Assembly: GCA_034428595.1 (NCBI GenBank)
Contig: DAOUHO010000003.1
Coordinates: 1-7,173, forward strand
Direction: 5' to 3'
DNA: 7,173 nt
From: JAJECS01 sp034428595
GTDB lineage: Bacteria > Chloroflexota > UBA11872
Shown here: in pieces, positions 1 through 5,468 of the stretch
Numbering within the stretch: the stretch's first letter is position 1
Layout: the number at the start of each line of letters is the position of its first letter
Program-made: the position numbers and the translations under genes
The notes under the pieces: generated by a model
What the model was told of the DNA's origin: nothing
Database searches by the model: none
The model's input: the letters and a program-made list of their open reading frames with translations, nothing else

Positions 1-1268
1 GCTCCCGGCAGCTCGAGCAGCTGAAGGGGTTCAAGGCGTGGGCTGAGAACCCGACCGACAACATCGAAGACACCGGCGGGGTGAAGAAGATCGACAACAT
101 GACGATCCAGCTCACCACCGACGGCGTGCAGGAGCCATTCTGGGCGAGCCCGAACCCCATGCAGCCCATGCCCAAGCACATCTATGAGACGCTGGATCCG
201 GCCACGGCGTTCGACACGATGGCGCTGCAACCGGTGGGCAACGGGCCGTTCAAGTTCGAGCGCTACATTGACCAGCAGTTCGCCGAGCTGAGCCGCAACG
301 ATGCTTACCCATACGGTGCGCCGTGGGTGGACCGCTACATCGTGCGCTATGGCGACCCGGACGCGCTCGACGCGGCGACGGAGGCGGGCGAGCTCGACTT
401 CCTGCGCACCAGCAGCGTCGAGGCCTACGCGCGCCTGGCGGGCATGCCGCACATGCAGGCGCAGCCCATGCGGTCGCCGTTCGCGAGCCTGATCTTCCTC
501 AACCACAACATCTTTGCGGAGAAGTGGCCGGACGTGAACGTCTCGCTGATGACCGAGGCGATGGTGATCGGGGCCGATCGCGAGTCGATCGCCAACAACG
601 TGATGGCCGGCACGCTCTTCGTGGACGACTACCACTTCAGCCACATCCGGTTCATGCAGGACGTGCCGATGGACGCCTATCGGCCGCTGCCGTTCAACCC
701 GGAAGCGGCCAAGGCCCTGCTCGAGGAGTCCGGCTGGAACCCCGACGACACGCTCACATGGCTGGGGTGGTTCGCGCCGCGTCCGCAAGACCTCGCGCTG
801 ATGGCCAACTGGCTCGACATTGGCCTGAAGGTCGAGTTCGAAAGGGTCGACCGCGCCGTGGTGGTCGAGCACCTGTGGGAGACCGGCGCCAACGAGATGG
901 TCGTGGCCAACCTGGGCGGCTCGCAGGACGTGGGCGATGCGTTCCGGCGGATCGGGTGCGACAACATCTGGCCCAACGGCTACAACTACCACCACACCTG
1001 CTTCCCGGAGATCGACGCGCTCTATCAAGCGGCGTTCGACGCGCCAAACAAGGCGGCGCTGAAGGAGGCGTGGATCGAGATCTCCCGCTACCTGCATGGT
1101 CGCGGCACCATGATCGCCGGGCAGCTGTGGAAGCACTCGCTGCTCTTCCTCTACCACCGACGCGTCAGCGGACCGTGGTGGATGAACAACTACGCGATTC
1201 CGGCGCGCAGGCCCACCCACCGCGTGTGGCTTGACCCGCGCTGGTCCGGTAGGGACTACGTCGGGTAG
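1..1268 (+). CDS. ABC transporter solute-binding protein, family 5 (peptide/oligosaccharide type), 5'-truncated
   Basis: This is the C-terminal 421 residues of an extracytoplasmic solute-binding protein of the DppA/OppA class (SBP family 5), which captures a ligand outside the membrane and delivers it to an ABC permease. The reading frame is open from base 3, so the true start, any signal peptide and the N-terminal lobe lie upstream; the GTG at 81 is internal. Family features seen are the GNGPFKFE segment (visible residues 79-86), followed by a typical alternating strand/helix region and the late FNPEAAKALLEESGW segment, which family members carry before the second half of lobe II. The gene ends in TAG just before a strong hairpin. 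The ligand cannot be read from the sequence. Family members bind peptides, but some bind cello- or chito-oligosaccharides, and the glycosidase neighbours make a sugar ligand conceivable. The nearest glycosidase gene is convergent, so this is context and not an operon. Family call is firm; substrate is open. Confidence 0.9.
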   Translation, partial: SRQLEQLKGFKAWAENPTDNIEDTGGVKKIDNMTIQLTTDGVQEPFWASPNPMQPMPKHIYETLDPATAFDTMALQPVGNGPFKFERYIDQQFAELSRNDAYPYGAPWVDRYIVRYGDPDALDAATEAGELDFLRTSSVEAYARLAGMPHMQAQPMRSPFASLIFLNHNIFAEKWPDVNVSLMTEAMVIGADRESIANNVMAGTLFVDDYHFSHIRFMQDVPMDAYRPLPFNPEAAKALLEESGWNPDDTLTWLGWFAPRPQDLALMANWLDIGLKVEFERVDRAVVVEHLWETGANEMVVANLGGSQDVGDAFRRIGCDNIWPNGYNYHHTCFPEIDALYQAAFDAPNKAALKEAWIEISRYLHGRGTMIAGQLWKHSLLFLYHRRVSGPWWMNNYAIPARRPTHRVWLDPRWSGRDYVG

Positions 1269-1309
1269 GCCCTGGCGAGCGCCCCGGCTGACGGGTCGCT
1301 CACCAACGC

Positions 1310-1340
1310 AAGCGGCGGGGGTGAATCACCCCCGCCGCTT
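1310..1340. terminator. Strong hairpin between convergent genes, probable bidirectional terminator
   Basis: A perfect 14-bp, GC-rich stem (left arm 1310-1323, right arm 1327-1340) closes on a 3-base loop. It starts 42 bases after the stop of the solute-binding protein and lies 45 bases beyond the stop of the convergent sialidase-like gene, so it could end transcripts from both sides. Neither side has a real T-run (only TT followed by GC-rich sequence), so it departs from the textbook intrinsic terminator. It may act as a 3'-end stabiliser or work with Rho. Confidence 0.7.
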
Positions 1341-1384
1341 CGCGTCGTGCCTACAGGATCGGGTGTCGCTGCAGACGTTCCGTG

Positions 1385-2992
1385 TTAGTCCTCGACGACC
1401 GCCTCCAGCCGGCGAACCAGTGTTGCTCCACTCTCCGCGCCAGCGGTCCGCCCGTAGAACGTGAGATAGCAGATCCCCAGCGGTGCGTGTTCAATCGGAA
1501 CCCGCCGCTGCCGGTCGCCAACAGACAGATCAGCCGTCTGCTCGGCGACGTTCCAAGAAACCGCCACGGGCACCCACGCATCCGGAGGCACGAGGTCGGC
1601 GTCCAGGCTGATGTCAATGGCCCCATTCGCTCGACGATCCCTGGGGTCCCAATAGGTCTCGTCGAGCACCAGGTCCACGCCGGCTGACGCCTCGTCACGC
1701 CGCAACTGGAAACTCAAGCTGCCGCGCACGGCGAAGGGGAAGTTGCGCTCGGCCCCCAACAGGCCCTCGCCGTCGCTCTGCAGGCGCAGCGCGTGCTCCT
1801 CGTCGAGCAACACCGTCTGCACGGCCGTCGCGCCCGTGAACGACCAGCCCGCCAGACCGTTGTCGAAGTCTTCGCGATCGCTGGTCTCGTCGAGTCGGTC
1901 GGGATCGATGTAGACGTACTCGCACCCCGCCCGCTCACCACCCGAATGGTGGCCGTACTGCACCAGGACGTCGCCTTCGGGCAGCTCCGCGAACCGCGGA
2001 TATCCAACCCGGGCGCCGTCCGGCTCGTGCCCGACGGTCCGGACAATCTCGCGATAGCCGCGCCACGTCGCGCCGTTGTCGTGCGAGACCGCGACGTTGA
2101 AGACCTGGCGGCACCAGGACTCGGTGGGATATTCGGTCCACTCGGCCAGCATGTCGGAGGCAAAGGGCGGTCCGATCCCGTTCGTCCACACGAATAGCAA
2201 GCGCCCGTCACGCAGCCGCAGGGCCTCGCCGGGCGAGCTGGATCCCTTGAACCGCGAGGGCTCGGGCGGTGACCAGATCCGTCCGTCGTCGGAAAAGGAC
2301 TCGTAGAAGCACCCAAGCTGCGTGCGAATCAGCATCCACACGCGACCACCATCGAGCTCGGCCACCACCGGTTCCACGGCGCCGGAGTGGCTGTGCTGCC
2401 CGCCCGATTCGACGGGCAGGTGGGTGGAGTCGTGCCGCCACGTGCGTCCGCCGTCGTCGGAATAGCACGACTTGGAGACGTATTTGCCCACGGCGCGCTC
2501 GACATCGAAATACTCCAGCGGCAGCACGATCCGGCCGTTCGGCAGATGCACCACGTTCATGATCGCCGCGGTGAAGTCCTCCCCGTAGTCAAGGCGCGCC
2601 GGCCCCTCCCACGTGGCCCCGCCGTCGCGGGACACGATGTGATACACGTCCGTGCGCTGCTCGTGGAGCTTGGGGTCCTCGCGATCCTCGGGCCACTTCA
2701 GAAACCGCATGCCGAACAGGTGAATGCCGCCCTCGCGGTCGACGTAGTTGATGCACCCCTCCCAGCAACCCAGGCCCATGGGAAGCTCCATGATCACCTC
2801 GCGGGGCTCCCACGCGATTGGCCGCCCCCGCCCATACTTGACGGTGAGGTATTCGGGAATCCACGGGTCGTCGAAGGCGCCGGACTCGATCGATTGATGC
2901 AGTACCTTGCCCCGCGTGGATGCGCTCATGCAGCGGCCATCCGGCAGGACGCTGATCTGTCCAGGCGTTGGGTGACGTTCGGCGAGGATCAT
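1385..2992 (-). CDS. Sialidase-superfamily (BNR/Asp-box) protein with C-terminal beta-sandwich-like domain
   Basis: A predicted six-bladed beta-propeller of the sialidase superfamily, 535 residues from the ATG at 2992. A TTG at 3019 would add nine residues. ATG is preferred because a G-rich stretch lies about eight bases upstream and the segment before it (MPVGSGGLL) looks non-conserved; an in-frame TAG at 3038-3040 blocks anything longer. Numbering from the TTG, Asp boxes (S-x-D-x-G-x-x-W) occur at 130-137, 187-194 and 312-319, with a degenerate one near 242-249. Propeller strands run to about 375; residues 383-544 begin DFDNGLAGW and look like a jelly-roll carbohydrate-binding or concanavalin-like domain. 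The usual N-terminal RIP arginine motif of true sialidases is not seen: the matching place reads TPGQISVLPDGR. Sialidase activity is therefore unproven and another glycosidase or lyase role is possible. No signal peptide is visible. It is transcribed divergently from the GH20 gene. Confidence 0.85.
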   Translation of the reverse strand: MILAERHPTPGQISVLPDGRCMSASTRGKVLHQSIESGAFDDPWIPEYLTVKYGRGRPIAWEPREVIMELPMGLGCWEGCINYVDREGGIHLFGMRFLKWPEDREDPKLHEQRTDVYHIVSRDGGATWEGPARLDYGEDFTAAIMNVVHLPNGRIVLPLEYFDVERAVGKYVSKSCYSDDGGRTWRHDSTHLPVESGGQHSHSGAVEPVVAELDGGRVWMLIRTQLGCFYESFSDDGRIWSPPEPSRFKGSSSPGEALRLRDGRLLFVWTNGIGPPFASDMLAEWTEYPTESWCRQVFNVAVSHDNGATWRGYREIVRTVGHEPDGARVGYPRFAELPEGDVLVQYGHHSGGERAGCEYVYIDPDRLDETSDREDFDNGLAGWSFTGATAVQTVLLDEEHALRLQSDGEGLLGAERNFPFAVRGSLSFQLRRDEASAGVDLVLDETYWDPRDRRANGAIDISLDADLVPPDAWVPVAVSWNVAEQTADLSVGDRQRRVPIEHAPLGICYLTFYGRTAGAESGATLVRRLEAVVED

Positions 2993-3093
2993 AAGTAGGC
3001 CCCCAGACCCGACCGGCAATCGGACTTCACACTCTGACTATCGAAAGTCACTGCCTTCACGGGTTCCCTTGCCTTCCTGTAGCTGGGACGCGT

Positions 3094-3106
3094 TTGCGGG
3101 CCGCAA
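3094..3106. promoter_or_regulatory. 13-bp palindrome TTGCGG-g-CCGCAA in divergent intergenic region
   Basis: Perfect 6-bp arms around a single G, 102 bases upstream of the sialidase-like ATG. Its geometry (6+1+6) matches the second palindrome at 3175-3187, although the sequence differs. It could be a repressor or activator site, but no known regulator motif is recognised. Confidence 0.3.
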
Positions 3107-3126
3107 CGCCAATGTCGCGACGCTCC

Positions 3127-3155
3127 AGATTCAGCGGCATAGCCGGTTCCGTCAA
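3127..3155 (-). promoter_or_regulatory. Weak candidate promoter for the sialidase-like gene
   Basis: On the minus strand TTGACG (3150-3155, five of six matches to the -35 consensus) is followed after 17 bases by GAATCT (3127-3132), a poor -10. A start near 3120 would give a leader of roughly 130 bases. The good -35 with a poor -10 would suit an activated promoter, but it may be chance. Confidence 0.2.
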
Positions 3156-3174
3156 GCGCAAAAGCTCGTGCTCG

Positions 3175-3187
3175 TGACCTCAGGTCA
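3175..3187. promoter_or_regulatory. 13-bp palindrome TGACCT-c-AGGTCA, candidate operator
   Basis: A perfect inverted repeat with 6-bp arms and a 1-base centre in the divergent intergenic region. It lies 20 bases upstream of the candidate minus-strand -35 at 3150-3155 and 56 bases upstream of the plus-strand -35 at 3243. The position suits a dimeric regulator acting on one or both genes. No specific regulator family can be named from this site alone. Confidence 0.4.
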
Positions 3188-3242
3188 TCTGCCGGATGGG
3201 ACGGCTGCCCGTGGAACATCGGGGAAATGAACAACTTTGTGG

Positions 3243-3272
3243 TTGAACTCGCTCGCCATGCCCAGGAATAAT
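3243..3272 (+). promoter_or_regulatory. Probable sigma-70-type promoter of the hexosaminidase gene
   Basis: TTGAAC (3243-3248, four of six matches to TTGACA) and AATAAT (3267-3272, five of six to TATAAT) are separated by 18 bases. Transcription would start near 3279, giving a leader of about 38 bases before the GTG at 3317. The -10 box is an AT-rich island in GC-rich surroundings and sits inside an inverted repeat (3261-3278). Confidence 0.5.
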
Positions 3273-3278
3273 CCTGGG
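3261..3278. promoter_or_regulatory. Inverted repeat CCCAGGA-ataa-TCCTGGG overlapping the -10 box
   Basis: Perfect 7-bp arms around a 4-base centre. The -10 hexamer of the proposed hexosaminidase promoter lies across its centre and right arm, so a protein bound here would block RNA polymerase. Its ability to form a hairpin matters less, because it lies at or before the predicted transcription start. Candidate operator of unknown regulator. Confidence 0.4.
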
Positions 3279-3304
3279 TCCCGCCCGCCACGCGCCCTTA
3301 CGCC

Positions 3305-3308
3305 GGAG
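3305..3308 (+). promoter_or_regulatory. Ribosome binding site supporting the GTG start at 3317
   Basis: GGAG lies 8 bases before the GTG. The next in-frame ATG, five codons in, has only CTTCC-type sequence before it and no Shine-Dalgarno match, so GTG is favoured. Confidence 0.6.
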
Positions 3309-3316
3309 TCGATCGC

Positions 3317-4879
3317 GTGAACTCACCTTCCATGCACGATCCAGACGCCATCGCGATAATTCCGGCCCCGACCGAAGTCAGATCTCTCCCGGGACGATTT
3401 CGGCTTGGGCCCTCCACGGCCATCCACCTGGCGGATGCGAGCCTCGAGCCGGTTGCCACCCGAGAAGTTCAGCGGCTTCGCGCATCTACCGGCCTGGAGC
3501 TGCCGGTCGTTTCGCACGAGGCGGCGGACATCGTGATTTCATCGGACGCGTCGCTCCCGCCGGAGGGCTACCGTCTCGCGATTAGCCCCGACGGCGTTCG
3601 GATTCAGGCCGCCGACGCCGCCGCGGTGTTCTACGCCTTTCAATCGACGCGGCAATTGCTACCGCCCGAGGTGGAGCGCGAAGGCATCCGCCCGAATGTC
3701 GATTGGAGCCTTCCCGCCGTTGAAATCCTGGACTACCCGCGCTTTTCCTACCGCGGGATGATGCTGGACGTGAGCCGTCACTTCTTCGACGTCAAGTTTG
3801 TGAAGCGCTTCATCGAACTGATGTCACGCTACAAATTCAACCGCTTCCACTGGCATCTGACTGACGACCACGGATGGCGCATCGAGATCGACGCCTATCC
3901 ACGCCTCACGGAAGTGGGTGCTTGGCGAAGCGAAACGATGCTCGGGAACAACCGCAAGACGTACGGGGGTGACGGCATTCCGCACGGAGGTTTCTACACA
4001 CAGGACGATATCCGGGAGGTCTTGGACTACGCGGCGGAGCGCTTTGTGACCGTTATTCCGGAGATCGAAATGCCGGGCCATTCCACCGCCGCGCTGGCCG
4101 CCTATCCGGAGTACGGCTGTCATGCCGGACCGTACGAAGTACCCACGAGCTGGGGGATAAAGTCCGACGTCTATTCCCCATCGGCTGCCACGTTCAGCTT
4201 CCTGGAAGATGTGCTCACTGAAGTTATGCAGCTGTTTCCCAGCGAATACATTCACATCGGCGCGGACGAAGTGCCCAAAGACCAGTGGAAGGCGAGCCGC
4301 CTCGCGCAAGAGGTCATCGAGCGCGAGGGGCTTGCCGATGAGAACGAGCTTCAAAGCTGGTTCGTCAGGCGCATCGAAGCCTTTCTTAACGCCCACGGTC
4401 GCCGCCTCATCGGCTGGGATGAGATTCTGGAAGGCGGGCTGGCGCCGAATGCAACCGTCATGTCATGGCGCGACATGACCGGTGGCGTTGAGGCGGCAAG
4501 GCAAGGGCACGACGTCATCATGACGCCCAAGGACTACGTCTACTTCGACTACTACCAGAGTGATCCCGCCGTCGAGCCGCTGGCTGGCCGCGTCGGCTAT
4601 ACGATTCCGCTGGAAACCGTGTATGCGTTCGAACCGGTCCCGGACGAGCTGACGGAGCGGGAAGCCCGGCACATCCTCGGCGCACAGGGCAACGTCTGGA
4701 CGGAATTCATCAGGACTCCCGAACACGTGGAATACATGTCGTATCCGAGGGCATTGGCCTTGTCGGAGGTCGCCTGGTCGCCGAAGGCCAGGCGGAGCCT
4801 CGATGGCTTCTACCGGCGGCTGAGAGCAAACATCGAGCATCTGGATGCGCTCGGCGTGAACTACAGGGCGCTCGACTAG
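3317..4879 (+). CDS. Beta-N-acetylhexosaminidase, glycoside hydrolase family 20
   Basis: A complete 520-residue GH20 enzyme that removes terminal beta-linked GlcNAc or GalNAc from glycans or chito-oligosaccharides by substrate-assisted catalysis. Residues about 10-135 form the N-terminal GH20b-type alpha/beta domain; about 140-510 form the catalytic barrel. Visible family motifs are the substrate-contact arginine in YRGMMLDVSRHFF (R146), HWHLTDDHGWR (178-188), PEIEMPGHS (248-256), the catalytic pair D317-E318 in HIGADEV, WDEILEGG (367-374), the active-site tryptophan in MSWR (W384), YFDYY (409-413) and NVWTE (W461). All expected catalytic elements are present, so it should be active. No signal peptide or lipobox is visible, suggesting a cytoplasmic enzyme acting on imported oligosaccharides, unless export is non-classical. 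The start is GTG with GGAG upstream. It is divergent from the sialidase-like gene, which suggests joint use on amino-sugar-containing glycans; that link is inference. Confidence 0.95.
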   Translation: MNSPSMHDPDAIAIIPAPTEVRSLPGRFRLGPSTAIHLADASLEPVATREVQRLRASTGLELPVVSHEAADIVISSDASLPPEGYRLAISPDGVRIQAADAAAVFYAFQSTRQLLPPEVEREGIRPNVDWSLPAVEILDYPRFSYRGMMLDVSRHFFDVKFVKRFIELMSRYKFNRFHWHLTDDHGWRIEIDAYPRLTEVGAWRSETMLGNNRKTYGGDGIPHGGFYTQDDIREVLDYAAERFVTVIPEIEMPGHSTAALAAYPEYGCHAGPYEVPTSWGIKSDVYSPSAATFSFLEDVLTEVMQLFPSEYIHIGADEVPKDQWKASRLAQEVIEREGLADENELQSWFVRRIEAFLNAHGRRLIGWDEILEGGLAPNATVMSWRDMTGGVEAARQGHDVIMTPKDYVYFDYYQSDPAVEPLAGRVGYTIPLETVYAFEPVPDELTEREARHILGAQGNVWTEFIRTPEHVEYMSYPRALALSEVAWSPKARRSLDGFYRRLRANIEHLDALGVNYRALD

Positions 4880-4922
4880 GGCCAGGTGACCGCGACCGCT
4901 AGGACCTAGTCTCGCCCGCCCG

Positions 4923-4947
4923 CGCGTATCCGCACCCGCGGATCGCG
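4923..4947 (+). terminator. Imperfect hairpin after the hexosaminidase gene
   Basis: A 6-bp stem (ATCCGC 4928-4933 with GCGGAT 4938-4943, loop ACCC) is extended by CGCG on both sides past a single bulged T. It starts 44 bases after the stop codon. No T-run follows, so it is only a candidate terminator or 3'-end stabiliser. Confidence 0.35.
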
Positions 4948-5068
4948 AATGAGTCGATCAACGGTGCGTTGCGCGAAGCACTGGCAGCGGTGCAAGGATT
5001 CGTTCAAAGCCTGTCGACAGCGGCCGGCGATTCAGGCGAATTGGACACCAGAGCCGTCGGGCAATCGG

Positions 5069-5140
5069 CTCCTCGGGCAGGACTCGAACCTGCAACCCTG
5101 CGGTTAACAGCCGCACGCTCTACCATTGAGCTACCGAGGA
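5069..5140 (-). tRNA. trnN: tRNA-Asn (anticodon GUU)
   Basis: A complete 72-base cloverleaf on the minus strand. The acceptor stem is TCCTCGG with CCGAGGA, the D arm GCTC/GAGC with loop AATGGTA, the anticodon stem TGCGG/CCGCA with loop CTGTTAA (anticodon GTT at 5108-5106), and the T arm GCAGG/CCTGC with loop TTCGAGT. The discriminator base is G. The genome continues CCG, so the 3' CCA is not encoded and must be added by nucleotidyltransferase. It lies 79 bases downstream of the small membrane-protein gene on the same strand and may be co-transcribed or have its own unseen promoter. Confidence 0.97.
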
Positions 5141-5169
5141 ATGCGGTGCGGTGGGCGTTCACACGAACA

Positions 5170-5190
5170 TGGCGCCCATGAAGGGCGCCA
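5170..5190 (-). terminator. Hairpin between the small gene and tRNA-Asn
   Basis: A perfect 8-bp stem (TGGCGCCC 5170-5177, GGGCGCCA 5183-5190) with a 5-base loop lies 29 bases after the small gene's stop and 29 bases before the tRNA 5' end. On the minus strand it is followed by TGTTCGTG, with only a weak T content. It could be a terminator for the small gene or a processing signal in a joint transcript. Confidence 0.4.
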
Positions 5191-5219
5191 GGATCGCTGT
5201 GGGCCAGCGAGGTTTAGCC

Positions 5220-5327
5220 CTAGGCGGCCTCTTCGGCTTCGCCTCCGCCAATCATCTTCCGAACAGCCCGGAATGCCACCGCGATCACCCCGATGATCGC
5301 CGTGAGAATACCGATGCGTTTGATCAT
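5220..5327 (-). CDS. Small hypothetical single-pass membrane protein, 35 residues
   Basis: A 35-codon frame, ATG to TAG, for a peptide beginning MIKRIGILTAIIGVIAV. Residues 5-19 are an uninterrupted hydrophobic stretch of helix length, with KR before it and RAVRK after it, then GGG and an acidic tail (EAEEAA). This basic-hydrophobic-basic-acidic order suits a short inner-membrane anchor. Support for expression: AAGG about nine bases before the ATG, and an extended -10 promoter about 35 bases upstream of it. It lies after rtcB (141 bases between) and before tRNA-Asn, all on the same strand. I do not recognise a family. Actinobacteria carry a similarly short basic-hydrophobic protein (DLW-39 family), but I see no sequence identity that would justify that name. 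Function is unknown; a chance frame is possible but unlikely given the signals. Confidence 0.6.
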   Translation of the reverse strand: MIKRIGILTAIIGVIAVAFRAVRKMIGGGEAEEAA

Positions 5328-5361
5328 CTGAAAGCACCTTCGCCCTTGTCCGCTGCATTCG

Positions 5362-5370
5362 ACTATAGCA
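5362..5370 (-). promoter_or_regulatory. Extended -10 promoter of the small membrane-protein gene
   Basis: The minus strand reads TGC-TATAGT (TGn at 5370-5368, hexamer at 5367-5362, five of six consensus matches). No good -35 is seen 16-18 bases upstream, which is usual for extended -10 promoters. Transcription would start near 5355, leaving a leader of about 28 bases that contains the AAGG ribosome binding site. Confidence 0.55.
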
Positions 5371-5468
5371 AAGGCCAGCGGCGATTTGACCTTGCCTACC
5401 CGGCAAAACGTGACGATGCCATCAGGTCGCGAGCGGCAGGTTCGGACGGACTTGGCGCGCCCTCCGCG

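Noticed and set aside
323..1234. A 303-codon plus-strand frame inside the solute-binding protein gene.
   Set aside because: An overlapping alternative frame with extreme Arg/Ala/Gly content; the other frame matches the family throughout.
2387..2998. A 203-codon plus-strand frame opposite the sialidase-like gene.
   Set aside because: An antisense shadow with no motif; the minus-strand frame carries clear Asp boxes.
2989..3291. A 100-codon minus-strand frame from GTG at 3291 whose TGA overlaps the sialidase-like ATG in an ATGA, which could suggest translational coupling.
   Set aside because: The protein has no recognisable domain and an irregular composition, has a GTG start, and runs back through the likely hexosaminidase promoter and the palindromes. 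The 4-base overlap can arise by chance. Conservation in relatives would change this view.
5069..5140. The tRNA gene as an integration (attachment) site for a mobile element.
   Set aside because: No integrase, no second copy of the tRNA 3' end and no change in gene character are seen nearby.
5157..5168. Short inverted repeat GTTC-acac-GAAC before the tRNA.
   Set aside because: Four-base arms are too short to support a feature.
4969..5181. A 70-codon plus-strand frame containing RAGLEPATLRL.
   Set aside because: This is the well-known false protein produced by translating the opposite strand of a tRNA gene; it covers tRNA-Asn.
5392..5406. Inverted repeat TTGCC-n5-GGCAA upstream of the small-gene promoter.
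   Set aside because: Only 5-bp arms with a 5-base gap, which is common by chance in this region. It could be an operator or a weak rtcB terminator, but nothing decides.
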